IMG/VR virus record: IMGVR_UViG_3300028610_000830
Span: 1 to 39,988 of that record
Source: a virus
Length of the DNA: 39,988 bases
Strand: one strand, 5' to 3'
Part shown: in pieces, positions 1 through 7,084 of the stretch
Position numbering within the stretch: the stretch's first letter is position 1
Layout: each line of letters begins with the position of its first letter
Program-made: the position numbers and the translations under genes
The notes under the pieces: generated by a model
The model's database searches: none
Seen by the model: only the letters and a program-made list of their open reading frames with translations
What the model was told of the DNA's origin: nothing

Positions 1-13
1 GCTCTTCCGATCT
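1..13 (+). other. Illumina adapter remnant (left end)
   Basis: The first 13 bases are the 3' end of the standard TruSeq read-1 adapter, including the terminal T that pairs with the A-tail. This is library sequence and not phage DNA. Any reading frame that starts in it is an artefact. Its presence shows that many reads began exactly at base 14, which marks a physical DNA end. Confidence 0.96.
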
Positions 14-24
14 TGTTTCCGTGG
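14..24. repeat. Terminal direct repeat, left copy (probable filled-in cos overhang)
   Basis: TGTTTCCGTGG directly follows the left adapter and recurs at 39920-39930 directly before the right adapter. Fill-in of an 11-nt 5' cohesive overhang during end repair would leave one copy at each end. A 3' overhang would be trimmed and leave none. Collapsing the two copies gives an open reading frame across the junction. An alternative is a very short true terminal redundancy. Confidence 0.8.
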
Positions 25-104
25 ACCGACCTTTTCTCGAAGTTGAGAGCGAAACAGAGATGCACTTGGAAGATATATTCGATTTTACAAACAGTGATCG
101 TTGA
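15..104 (+). CDS. 3' part of the cos-spanning small protein
   Basis: This is the continuation of the gene that starts at 39858 at the other end of the window. When the 11-bp terminal repeat is counted once, the frame runs without interruption for 50 residues and stops at TGA 102-104, five bases before the ATG of the next gene. The C-terminal part is acidic. I do not recognise a family. Read linearly it is only a fragment, because its start lies at the far right end. Confidence 0.6.
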   Translation, partial: VSVDRPFLEVESETEMHLEDIFDFTNSDR

Positions 105-108
105 TGTC

Positions 109-618
109 ATGAGCTTGAGCGAGACTGAGAATGTTGCGGTGGGACTGGCTGCTTTGAGACGGGAGCGGCTCAAGGCCTGGCGCCAACTTCCAAAAGTCAA
201 GGCTGCCCAGAAGGCCTACCACCAACTTCCAAAAGTCAAGGCTCGCAGGAAGGCCTACCTGCAACGTCCCGAAGTCAAGGCTGCCCAGAAGGCCTACTAC
301 CAACTTCCTAAAGTCAAGGCTCGCAGGAAGGCCTACCTGCAACGTCCCGAGATTAAGACATACATTAAGGCCTACCACCAACTTCCAAAAGTCAAGGCTC
401 GCACACAAGGTTCCGAAAGAAGGTTTGCCAGGAAGGTCTACGTCAAGGCTTGCGTCGGAAAGATTGCTGACACTTACTGTCGGTCAAGCCTAAGAAAAAA
501 AGGACTTGCGATCACGCCCGAAAACATCGAATGGCAACGCGCATTCATTATCAAGTTAAGAACAAACCACATAACCCAACTGCTCAAAGCAGTAGAAATC
601 ATCAAGCAACATGGCTAA
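109..618 (+). CDS. Basic tandem-repeat protein with phage HNH-associated C-terminal motif
   Basis: The protein has 169 residues from the ATG at 109; a longer frame starting at 13 would begin in adapter. After about 25 residues come six 13-residue units of the type QLPKVKARRKAYL or QRPEVKAAQKAYY, rich in Lys and Arg. The C-terminal part contains 'KIADTYCRSSLRKKGLAITPE' broken by short variation, then an ELI-like 'ENIEWQRAFIIKLR' stretch. This resembles the 'DSYVR.LL....ITPELIE.KR.QL..R' segment found at the C-terminus of many small phage zinc/HNH-type proteins. No HNH or Cys cluster is visible here, so nuclease activity is not supported. The basic repeats suggest nucleic-acid binding. It lies just inside cos and overlaps the next gene by 8 bp. 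Confidence 0.75.
   Translation: MSLSETENVAVGLAALRRERLKAWRQLPKVKAAQKAYHQLPKVKARRKAYLQRPEVKAAQKAYYQLPKVKARRKAYLQRPEIKTYIKAYHQLPKVKARTQGSERRFARKVYVKACVGKIADTYCRSSLRKKGLAITPENIEWQRAFIIKLRTNHITQLLKAVEIIKQHG
184..417 (+). repeat. Six 39-bp tandem units encoding 13-residue basic repeats
   Basis: Six in-frame 39-bp units lie inside the first gene. Units alternate between a KVKAAQKAY type and a KVKARRKAY type, so the closest matches recur at 78 bp. The nucleotide identity between alternate units is very high, which suggests recent expansion of a two-unit block. The last two units are more diverged. Confidence 0.85.
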
Positions 619-1225
619 CATCATAAAGAAATCCCAGATAGACCGATTCATCAAAGCCCTTAACTCAGCCAAGGGCGCATTGGAGAAGGCGGGCAAGATA
701 CTCGTGGAGATGCTCGACGAGAACCCCAACGCCTTCCGCGACATTCTGCGAGAGCACCCAGAGTTGACTCCCGGAGGACTGAACGATCTTGAGCTTATAG
801 GGCGCGGTCAGTTGCTACCGGAGGCAGCATTGGACACGTCGGCAGCAGGGAGACGCCTCCGAAAGCTGCCCATCTCGCAACAGAGGATTGCCTACACTGG
901 GACCATTGACGTCGTGACACAGATAGGAGACAAGGTCATGACGGAGCGAAAGGCTGTTGCGGAGTTGACCACAAATGAAGCAGCACGCGCCATATCCAAC
1001 ACAAGAATAGTGCCACCAAAGCAGCAGGAAGAGGCTCTGGCGTCCAGGCGAAAAGCGAAGGAAGAGGTCCACTTGCCGTACAAGGTCGAAGGATTCAAGG
1101 TGCATTTTCGTAAGGGCACAGTGATGGTGCGCGAGGAACTAGAGGCGATCCTGAAGCTTCTGCCTGAGACCAACGGGAAGGGACTGGAGAAAGAGATGAA
1201 GCGCAGGCAGGTTGCGAATGCATGA
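611..1225 (+). CDS. Hypothetical protein, 204 aa
   Basis: I do not recognise this family. The protein is highly charged. It starts with a helical, Lys-rich segment (residues 1-50) and has a middle region with 'QRIAYTGTIDVVTQIGDKV' followed by an acidic/basic helix. The C-terminal third (about 150-204) looks like a small alpha/beta piece with a basic tail ending in KEMKRRQ. There are no membrane segments and no Cys motifs. The ATG overlaps the end of the preceding gene by 8 bp and the stop overlaps the next ATG as ATGA, so it is translationally coupled in a rightward operon that starts at cos. Confidence 0.75.
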   Translation: MANIIKKSQIDRFIKALNSAKGALEKAGKILVEMLDENPNAFRDILREHPELTPGGLNDLELIGRGQLLPEAALDTSAAGRRLRKLPISQQRIAYTGTIDVVTQIGDKVMTERKAVAELTTNEAARAISNTRIVPPKQQEEALASRRKAKEEVHLPYKVEGFKVHFRKGTVMVREELEAILKLLPETNGKGLEKEMKRRQVANA

Positions 1226-1527
1226 GATGCCCTCGGCAACCGATTGAAACCATGAGCCTAAAAAACACCACCATCCTAATACTATGCTGCTTCGTGTGCG
1301 TCGTGATATGCGAGTGCGTGGTTAGCTACAGGCTTCGCGCCATCGAAAAAGCATTCACCGATCTCAGCAGGGAGTTGTCATCCCATCGATACGGGGGCCA
1401 CGTCATGTTCTACAATTCCGATGGCAAAGAGAAATCAAAGATCATGATCTACGTTCCTCCCGCTTGGACGAACTGGCTGGCAACCATTACGACGAACCAG
1501 CTAACAACCGAAAGCAACAAACCATGA
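1222..1527 (+). CDS. Small single-span membrane protein
   Basis: The protein has 101 residues from the coupled ATG (ATGA overlap with the upstream gene), or 91 residues from an ATG at 1252. A strong hydrophobic, Cys-rich span follows the second Met (about residues 14-36), then a short amphipathic helix and a polar C-terminal domain of about 50 residues. This looks like a membrane-anchored protein with one span. The family is not recognised. It lies far from the holin cluster, so a lysis role is not supported by position. Confidence 0.65.
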   Translation: MRCPRQPIETMSLKNTTILILCCFVCVVICECVVSYRLRAIEKAFTDLSRELSSHRYGGHVMFYNSDGKEKSKIMIYVPPAWTNWLATITTNQLTTESNKP

Positions 1528-1892
1528 ATGAGGCTGTTCCAAAGCTTACAAAAAAGGGCAAGAGACTTCTCCGTGTTCTAGTGCAGAGCGGGGTGTTGAA
1601 GAGTACGACCGATGACAGCGAGATAATTAAGTTCGGAGTGCGCCTCGGCCTTGGTGATCAGCTCGTCAGGCACCAGCGAGAAAACATACCTGCCACCTGG
1701 GGCGTATTCGATGAAGCCACAATGGATTATGTTTTCATTAGGTATTTCGCCTCGGACTGTGACAGCGGATTTGTCTCGGTTAGAATGCCGAAAAGTAAGA
1801 TCGGGATTCAGGAGATGGCCGTGTTGGCGGCTGTGCTGAGTTTGGATGTGAGTCAGCTGCGCGTAATATCCCTACAAGGGAATCAAAACTAA
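1524..1892 (+). CDS. Hypothetical protein, 122 aa
   Basis: The start at 1524 is chosen because it forms an ATGA overlap with the upstream stop; a frame 60 bases longer exists but would overlap that gene heavily. The N-terminus is basic (KLTKKGKRLLRVLVQ), and the rest looks globular with mixed strands and helices. No domain is recognised. It is followed by a 10-bp gap and the next small gene. Confidence 0.65.
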   Translation: MNEAVPKLTKKGKRLLRVLVQSGVLKSTTDDSEIIKFGVRLGLGDQLVRHQRENIPATWGVFDEATMDYVFIRYFASDCDSGFVSVRMPKSKIGIQEMAVLAAVLSLDVSQLRVISLQGNQN

Positions 1893-1902
1893 GGAACAAA
1901 CC

Positions 1903-2310
1903 ATGAATGAGACGAACGAAACAGAGACGACCAAACCTGCGACTATGCCGGATCCGGAGCCGGTCACTGACAAACATTCCGAAAACTACCGGGGCGGCTC
2001 GATAGCAACGGTTAACCCACGGGTGCCAACACACGACGATGTAGAAAAGCAGCTGAACGCGGCAGAGCTACCAAGCCCGACTATCAAAAGCATCCTGTCG
2101 GTTACCGAGGCTGACAAGGATGACTGGGGCGCACTGGTGGACTACGAAAGGAGTGGAGCTGCTCGCGTGCTGGAACGAGTCAAACAGTTGGACCGCGAGA
2201 ATCAAGTGTTTGAAGTTCTGCGACTGTTCCGCGAACACCGTGAACTCGTCGTGGCACTGATCAAGGCAGGTAAGTGTCCGGTGCTGAAGGAGACCAAAGA
2301 CCATGCCTGA
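1903..2310 (+). CDS. Hypothetical protein, 135 aa
   Basis: The N-terminal 50 residues are polar, Thr/Glu/Pro-rich and probably disordered. The C-terminal 80 residues form predicted helices, including an 'RVLERVKQLDRENQVFEVLRLF' type amphipathic run interrupted by charged residues, which could be a coiled coil. No family is recognised. The stop overlaps the next ATG by 8 bp. Confidence 0.65.
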   Translation: MNETNETETTKPATMPDPEPVTDKHSENYRGGSIATVNPRVPTHDDVEKQLNAAELPSPTIKSILSVTEADKDDWGALVDYERSGAARVLERVKQLDRENQVFEVLRLFREHRELVVALIKAGKCPVLKETKDHA

Positions 2311-2719
2311 AGAAAAAACACCACCAACCACACCTCAGCTAGATCTGGACGCGATGCGAGCCATGCAGGGACACGAAGCGACCAGCGTGGTGAAGCGCGG
2401 CCTGTGGATAGCCTTCTGGATACTCGCCGCCTTTGCGGGAGGGTTCTTCATGCCTGGTTGCCACACTTCCAACTCACCGGACTCACCGGACTCACCACCT
2501 TTCCCAGGCGTCATGTATCAGCCGGTGACACCTGACGAGCGGGCGTCGGTTTCGAACATGGTTGTAACCATCCTGTCGGCGGTGACGGTTCTGCCTGATG
2601 GCTGGGATGCCGGCGACGAGGTGGTTCGGCAGCGGACGGCTTACGACATCGCAGCGAAGACGTTGTGTCCACCACGGGTGTATACGCGCGCGTGGGTGTT
2701 GAAGGAGGGTGAGCAATGA
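2303..2719 (+). CDS. Small membrane protein, 138 aa
   Basis: A 35-residue polar N-terminus precedes one hydrophobic span (about residues 33-52, GLWIAFWILAAFAGGFFMPG). A Cys and a short Ser-Pro-Asp repeat (SPDSPDSPP, from a 9-bp repeated DNA unit) follow, then a soluble C-terminal domain of about 70 residues. The Cys after the span is not in a lipobox at the N-terminus, so it is not an ordinary lipoprotein. The family is not recognised. Confidence 0.65.
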   Translation: MPEEKTPPTTPQLDLDAMRAMQGHEATSVVKRGLWIAFWILAAFAGGFFMPGCHTSNSPDSPDSPPFPGVMYQPVTPDERASVSNMVVTILSAVTVLPDGWDAGDEVVRQRTAYDIAAKTLCPPRVYTRAWVLKEGEQ

Positions 2720-2940
2720 ACGAGATCGACCAACTGCGGGCAACTATGGCCGCGACTATTGCTGCGCCTTTAATGGTGGCGGCATCAGAGGTGGCGGCAT
2801 CAGAGGTGGATAAACATGAGGAAGTCATGGTGAGAATGGTAGCGAAGGCAGCCGTTGAGGTAGCGGATCTGATTATCGAAAACGTTCAAAGCACTGACTT
2901 GAGGATCCCCCGGCAGCCACCGGAACTATCTAAGCCATGA
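2716..2940 (+). CDS. Small alanine-rich helical protein, 74 aa
   Basis: ATGA overlap with the upstream gene supports this start. The protein is mostly predicted helix with many Ala, Val, Met and Glu residues. A 15-bp direct duplication gives the VAASEVAASEV repeat at about residues 21-31. No family is recognised. The stop overlaps the following ATG. Confidence 0.6.
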   Translation: MNEIDQLRATMAATIAAPLMVAASEVAASEVDKHEEVMVRMVAKAAVEVADLIIENVQSTDLRIPRQPPELSKP

Positions 2941-3275
2941 TCGAAGCCTGCTCAAAAACATGGTGGTGCCGAGTGTGTTCTGTGGAACAGCATACGGCTG
3001 AAGTTCGAAGTGACAGAACGTGCGACTCGTGCCGGAGATCGACCAAGCTATGCGAAAACGAGATCCTGCAAGCGGCCGTTGTTAAGATGGAAAGAGCTTG
3101 GGTAAACCTGAGGGGACATCTGCTCCTAGACACGACAATGGACGCCGAGTCCGAGCAGGTAAGCGAACTAGGCAATGCGCTTAATGAAGCGATGACTGCT
3201 GTAATCACGGTGAAGAGGTTTGTTGCAGATGCGAAAAATACGAACCATCAAGCCAGCGAAAGCCCAGCTGAGTGA
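2937..3275 (+). CDS. Small zinc-finger-like protein, 112 aa
   Basis: The N-terminal 40 residues hold CRVC and CDSC pairs about 17 residues apart, with an additional Cys downstream, consistent with one zinc site. The remainder is helical (KMERAWVNLRGHLLL and ALNEAMTAVITVKRF segments). ATGA overlap supports the start. A small zinc-binding helical protein is all that can be claimed. Confidence 0.65.
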   Translation: MIEACSKTWWCRVCSVEQHTAEVRSDRTCDSCRRSTKLCENEILQAAVVKMERAWVNLRGHLLLDTTMDAESEQVSELGNALNEAMTAVITVKRFVADAKNTNHQASESPAE

Positions 3276-3450
3276 AACGCTGTTCTTCAACTATGGGATC
3301 GAGAAGCCAGACAGTTCAATGCCTATGAAGGTAGGGCTAGAGAATGGGCGCACGGTTCCTGGGTTGATCATTCAGATAGGTCCGATAGAGCGCTGCGAAG
3401 TTACGGGACAACCAGGCCGGCAGGTGAGAGTGGTCTACAGATTGCATTGA
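3229..3450 (+). CDS. Hypothetical protein, 73 aa
   Basis: The first residues, MRKIRTIKP, match the opening motif often seen in phage replication-associated proteins, but the rest does not continue as one. It is a short beta-rich sequence ending in VRVVYRLH. A GAAGAGG ribosome-binding sequence lies about 12 bases upstream of this ATG. It overlaps the preceding gene by 47 bp, which is longer than usual here, so the start is uncertain. Confidence 0.55.
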   Translation: MRKIRTIKPAKAQLSETLFFNYGIEKPDSSMPMKVGLENGRTVPGLIIQIGPIERCEVTGQPGRQVRVVYRLH

Positions 3451-3453
3451 ACT

Positions 3454-3969
3454 ATGAAAACTGAAGCAATACCGAAGCCAAGCATCTACTGCTCGCGTAC
3501 CGAGGTTTGGCCCATAGCAAAGCTCAAACCGAACCCGCGCAACCCGAACAGGCACCCGCCCGAACAGATTCGCCTGTTGGCAAAGATCATCTGCGCTCAA
3601 GGCTGGCGTTCTCCCGTGGTGGTGTCCAAGCTTTCCGGACTTATCGTGAAGGGCCACGGAAGGCTGGAAGCCGCAAAGCTGGCTGGTTTAACGGAAGTCC
3701 CTGTCGACTTGCAGGACTACGCTGATGAGGCTACGGAATGGGCCGACCTGGTCGCCGACAACCGGCTTACCGAGCTGGCTGAGATCGACAACGACGCGCT
3801 GAAGGATCTGCTGATCGAGCTGGACACTGGCGATATCGACATGGAGATGACTGGGTTTACTCAAAGAGACATGGAGTTCCTGATGACGCAGGAGCACCAG
3901 GAGGGAGAGCCGGAACAGTCGGAAAGCAAGGCAACTCATAAGTGCCCTAAGTGCAAATACGAATTCTAG
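3454..3969 (+). CDS. ParB/Srx-fold N-terminal domain protein
   Basis: The 171-residue protein carries a ParB/sulfiredoxin-like domain at about residues 18-105. It has 'PNPRNPNRHP', then the box II-like 'VKGHGRLEAAKLAGLTEVPV' (about 69-88) and 'ADNRLTELAEID'. In phages this domain is usually fused to a DNA methyltransferase, and no such domain is present here. There is no obvious ParB helix-turn-helix. The C-terminus has a single CPKC pair, half of a zinc ribbon. It lies two genes upstream of the small terminase, a common position for this family. A parS-like palindrome starts three bases after the stop. Genuine CTP-dependent partition activity is not proven; a packaging or DNA-modification role is equally possible. 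Confidence 0.85.
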   Translation: MKTEAIPKPSIYCSRTEVWPIAKLKPNPRNPNRHPPEQIRLLAKIICAQGWRSPVVVSKLSGLIVKGHGRLEAAKLAGLTEVPVDLQDYADEATEWADLVADNRLTELAEIDNDALKDLLIELDTGDIDMEMTGFTQRDMEFLMTQEHQEGEPEQSESKATHKCPKCKYEF

Positions 3970-3972
3970 GAA

Positions 3973-3988
3973 TGTTCCACATGGAACA
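3973..3988. promoter_or_regulatory. parS-like palindrome
   Basis: TGTTCCACATGGAACA consists of 7-bp arms around CA. It differs by one central base from TGTTCCACGTGGAACA, close to the chromosomal ParB binding site of many bacteria. It starts three bases after the ParB-domain gene and ends just before the next gene's start. It could be a ParB-type binding site, an operator, or chance. Confidence 0.5.
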
Positions 3989-3994
3989 ATGCTC

Positions 3995-4171
3995 ATGAAA
4001 AATAAAAACGAGTTCGTTGAAGGCTACCATGAAGCGATTGAGAACGTTGAACGTTACTTGAAGGACAACGGGGACAAGGATGCTTGGGCGCGTCTATTCG
4101 TGCGGTTGACAACGAACAAAATAAACCGAGCCCCTTTGAGCAAGGAAAAGAAACCCCATGAAGCCCGATGA
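3995..4171 (+). CDS. Small acidic/basic hypothetical protein, 58 aa
   Basis: An ATG at 3989 is also in frame, but the GGAA in the right arm of the palindrome sits 8 bases before the ATG at 3995 and could serve as a ribosome-binding site. The protein is a short charged helix pair (EGYHEAIENVERYLKD, then DAWARLFVRL). No family is recognised. It overlaps the small terminase start by 14 bp. Confidence 0.55.
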   Translation: MKNKNEFVEGYHEAIENVERYLKDNGDKDAWARLFVRLTTNKINRAPLSKEKKPHEAR

Positions 4172-4859
4172 AGTAACAACTAAGCTGCTGGAGTCCGCTA
4201 AGAACCTCGAGAAAAAGAACATCCAGAATATCCTCAAGCGAGCGGCAAGCGGCAAGCCTCTTACCATTGCTCAGCAGAAGACGGTTGACCAATTCCGCGA
4301 CAAAGCAAACGACAGGCCTGCAACTGACGATCCCAAGTATGGCTCTCTCCCGCAGTGGGGTAAAAACAAGGTGGAGGCCGCCCAGCTTCTGGATGTCCCG
4401 AACAGGAACGCCTTCTCTACCTGGAGACGGATATACGACGACGCTCCTAGAAACAGGTCCAACCACCAGGAGAACCTTTGGGAATGGTTCGACTTCCTGG
4501 AGAAGCATCCTGACATCAGGGAGAATTTTAAGGCAGCGAGCACAGAGGAAAAGTCGAAATCAGACGCCAGGTTGTCGACTGCGCGAGCCAACTACATGGA
4601 GCACAGGGTCAGGGTAGCTACGAACAAGGTGCTGAACGCTGATGACATGCTTAGGGCCTACGCTCACTCTATCCTCGAAGTGAAAGCTAAGCTGGGAAAT
4701 GTTGGCAACGCCCTCGCATTGAAACTCTCCATGACCGCGAGTCAGAGCGACTGCAAGGACATGGTAGACGAAGCGATCAGGGACGCGATGAACGAATTCA
4801 CTAACGGAGAGTTTACGGGCTTTGCTTGTCCGAATTGTAAAGAGGAGATTGCGGCGTAA
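4158..4859 (+). CDS. terS: Terminase small subunit (Nu1-like)
   Basis: Recognises the packaging site and delivers DNA to the large subunit. The 233-residue protein has a helix-turn-helix-like region (about 66-100, 'GKNKVEAAQLLDVPNRNAFSTWRR' spread over two helices). A linker follows, then a helical oligomerisation region with the characteristic 'HSILEVKAKLGNVGNALALKL' and 'EAIRDAMNEF' pattern of Nu1-type small subunits. The extreme C-terminus has one CPNC pair like that of the ParB-domain protein upstream. Position directly before the large subunit supports the call. The identity rests on pattern and context, because small terminases diverge fast. Confidence 0.72.
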   Translation: MKPDEVTTKLLESAKNLEKKNIQNILKRAASGKPLTIAQQKTVDQFRDKANDRPATDDPKYGSLPQWGKNKVEAAQLLDVPNRNAFSTWRRIYDDAPRNRSNHQENLWEWFDFLEKHPDIRENFKAASTEEKSKSDARLSTARANYMEHRVRVATNKVLNADDMLRAYAHSILEVKAKLGNVGNALALKLSMTASQSDCKDMVDEAIRDAMNEFTNGEFTGFACPNCKEEIAA

Positions 4860-4862
4860 GTC

Positions 4863-4891
4863 TTGACACCGCCCGCAGGATCCGATTGAAT
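4863..4891 (+). promoter_or_regulatory. Sigma70-like promoter after terS
   Basis: TTGACA (4863-4868), a 17-bp spacer and TTGAAT (4886-4891) form a perfect -35 box and a 4/6 -10 box. It lies four bases after the small terminase stop and points toward the gene-free stretch and terL. The predicted start is near 4898. Confidence 0.5.
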
Positions 4892-4897
4892 CGAGGC

Positions 4898-5172
4898 CAG
4901 TCGAGGGACGCACAAACCCCGAGTTGGGTTGGTGGCTGTCTGTCGGGACGGGTGACTCACTTTTTCGAGGCGATCACCCGTCCCGGTGTCTTTACGGGCT
5001 CTCCTGCTCCCTGATCAGGACCAAAGCACGACGGCCCAGCTGGAGCTAACGCACAAGCAAGAGCGCGTTTGGCTCCAGCTTAATCACCGCGCACGCCTTG
5101 AGCGCGGCAAGGAGGCTCGTTGTTGACTCGGTCATAAAGCTCCCCAGATCCCACGGGGAGCTTCCTTTCATG
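4898..5172 (+). ncRNA. Structured gene-free stretch between terS and terL (candidate small RNA or long leader)
   Basis: No credible ORF lies in the 348 bp between terS and terL. The stretch can form several stems. One has 12-bp arms at 4944-4955/4974-4985. Another has 9-bp arms at 5038-5046/5072-5080. A shorter one is at 5096-5100/5108-5112. The last has 9-bp arms at 5137-5145/5155-5163. With the promoter at 4863 and the last stem acting as terminator, this would give an RNA of roughly 270 nt. Alternatives are a regulatory 5' leader of terL or DNA structure used in packaging. I cannot match it to a known RNA family. Confidence 0.35.
5137..5170 (+). terminator. Hairpin upstream of terL, terminator-like
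   Basis: AAGCTCCCC and GGGGAGCTT form a 9-bp GC-rich stem with a 9-nt loop, followed by CCTTTCAT. The U-tract is weak, so partial termination or attenuation is more likely than a full stop. It lies 37 bases before the terL start codon. Confidence 0.4.
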
Positions 5173-5207
5173 TTGCGCGATTGGCAAAACGGTGATCACA
5201 CTCCCAA

Positions 5208-7052
5208 GTGACGAACGGATTTCGTAAGACACTCGAGGCCTGCAAGCGAGCGTGGCGTTGCGCTAAGCCCATGCTGGCCTGGAAGTGGGGTGAGGAACAC
5301 GTTACCCTTGACCATACCTCGCCGATGCCGGGGCGCTATAGGACGAACCTGACGCCAATGGTGCGCTACGTTCTAACCGCTTGCCAGAACAACATCCTTC
5401 GCAAGGTGGTCATCCTGTGCTCCGCGCAATCCGCCAAGACGCAGACCATCATGGTCTTCTTAGCCTGGCTGGTGAAGAACGATCCCGGCCCATGCTTCTG
5501 GTTGATGGCGGCCCATGACGACGCCAAGGAATTCGCTCAAACCCGACTGCTTCCGATGCTTGAATCGATCCCAGAACTTGAAGACGTAATGCCCACGGGG
5601 AGGGGCAGCAAGAATAAGGTGCTTGTCCAGTTTGCGACAATGAACCTGATGTTCAGGGGGTCCAACTCAAAGTCAAAGCTTCAATCGACCCCGGTGCGGT
5701 ACCTGATCCTTGACGAAGTGAGAAACTATACGAAGGGAGCCCTAGAACTGGTCTTGAAGAGGATCGTAGCTTGGTGGAACTCTTGTCAGATCTGGATATC
5801 AACCGCTGGCGACGCGCATGATGAGATGGATATTGCTTATGGCGAAGGGACGCAAACCCATTTCTATTTCAACTGCCTCAAGTGCGGACATCCTCAACCA
5901 CTGAGGTTCGGAAGGGTTGCGAATCCAGTATTCCCGAACGAGAGAAAGAAAGGCGGCCTTCGCTGGGATGAAAACGAGAAGACCCGGCCGGGAGGTAAGT
6001 GGAACTGGAAGGAATGGGAGAAGACGGTGCGCTTCGAATGCGAGGAATGCGAGCATCCTCACCGTGAAACCGACCGTGGAAGGATCCTTGAGTCCCTCTT
6101 TCCGGTAGATACCAACGAAAACCCGGAGCCAAGAACAGTATCCTTCTGGTGGAATGCTCTCTACATTCCTTGGATTCCGTGGGCTGAGGTGGGCAAGGAG
6201 TTCCTGAAGGCCCTAAAGGCATGGGAACGAGGACAGGTTGAGCCTCTCAAGGCTTGGGTGAGGGAATCTGACGGTTGCCCATGGGAGGAGCGCGGAGAGA
6301 AGCCGAGAGAGAACGAGCTTCGAAGGCAGTGCGGCAAGAACTTCAACGACTCCTATTTCCGGGGACAGCGATGGCCGGTCGGCTCTGATATATCGACCGC
6401 CCTTATCGCTGATGTCCAGGGAGCAGAAGGCGGTTTCCTGAAGTGGCTGATCCGTCAATGGAAAGAGAACGGAGATTCAAGGTGCGTGCAATACGGAAGA
6501 TGTCTCGACTTCGACGCCCTCAGGGCGATTCAGGAGCAGTATGGTATCAGTGACGACAATGTCTTCGTCGATTCCGGCCATGCTGCCTCAAAGGTGTACG
6601 CCGCCTGCGTGAAGTGGGGCTGGCGGCCGATGAAAGGAGACGATGCCAAGGACTTCGTCACGTACGAGAACAGGGTTCCAATTCGCAGGCCATACAAGGT
6701 GACTCTGGTGGATCCTTCAATCGGAAAGGTTCTCGGCACGAGGTGCGACCTGGCATTGATCGTGTTCTCGTCCGACGCCTACAAGGACCGACTGCTGCTC
6801 CACATCGTGTTGGGCCGCGGACCGGTCTGGCAGATCCCCGATGACGTAACGAACGACTATTGCGAGGAGCTGCTCGCCGAGGAGCGTGTCCAGAGGCTGA
6901 ACCCGCGCAACGCCGTGTCCTTTGTCTGGGTGAAGCGAGGCGTGAACGACTTTTTGGACTGCGAATTGATGCAACTTGTTGTAGCTGACATATCAGGAAT
7001 GGCCGTCGCGGGGCTTGTCGGAGACCTCGACGCAGTGGAACCCCAGGATTGA
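5208..7052 (+). CDS. terL: Terminase large subunit, GpA type
   Basis: ATPase-nuclease motor that cuts concatemers at cos and pumps DNA into proheads. The ATPase domain has the GpA-type Walker A CSAQSAKTQT (residues 71-80) and Walker B LILDE (166-170). Two Cys pairs (223/226 and 278/281) suggest an inserted zinc ribbon. The nuclease domain has ALIADVQ (Asp402) and VFVDSGH (Asp455), matching the GVDVQ and VDSGY motifs of the family. The length of 614 residues is typical. The start is a GTG at 5208; no in-frame ATG lies close upstream. The GpA family is usual in cos phages, which agrees with the terminal repeat. Confidence 0.93.
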   Translation: MTNGFRKTLEACKRAWRCAKPMLAWKWGEEHVTLDHTSPMPGRYRTNLTPMVRYVLTACQNNILRKVVILCSAQSAKTQTIMVFLAWLVKNDPGPCFWLMAAHDDAKEFAQTRLLPMLESIPELEDVMPTGRGSKNKVLVQFATMNLMFRGSNSKSKLQSTPVRYLILDEVRNYTKGALELVLKRIVAWWNSCQIWISTAGDAHDEMDIAYGEGTQTHFYFNCLKCGHPQPLRFGRVANPVFPNERKKGGLRWDENEKTRPGGKWNWKEWEKTVRFECEECEHPHRETDRGRILESLFPVDTNENPEPRTVSFWWNALYIPWIPWAEVGKEFLKALKAWERGQVEPLKAWVRESDGCPWEERGEKPRENELRRQCGKNFNDSYFRGQRWPVGSDISTALIADVQGAEGGFLKWLIRQWKENGDSRCVQYGRCLDFDALRAIQEQYGISDDNVFVDSGHAASKVYAACVKWGWRPMKGDDAKDFVTYENRVPIRRPYKVTLVDPSIGKVLGTRCDLALIVFSSDAYKDRLLLHIVLGRGPVWQIPDDVTNDYCEELLAEERVQRLNPRNAVSFVWVKRGVNDFLDCELMQLVVADISGMAVAGLVGDLDAVEPQD

Positions 7053-7084
7053 CGACTCAGATTTCCAGTGGTAACGCCTAGTCC

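Noticed and set aside
85-408. Leftward ORF opposite the 13-residue repeats
   Set aside because: A shadow created by the repeat's periodic codon pattern; it has repetitive sequence with no ribosome-binding site and opposes the operon.
13-618. A 201-codon version of the first gene starting at a TTG at base 13
   Set aside because: The start codon uses the last adapter base, and in the circular genome this region belongs to the end of the cos-spanning gene in another frame. The ATG at 109 is used.
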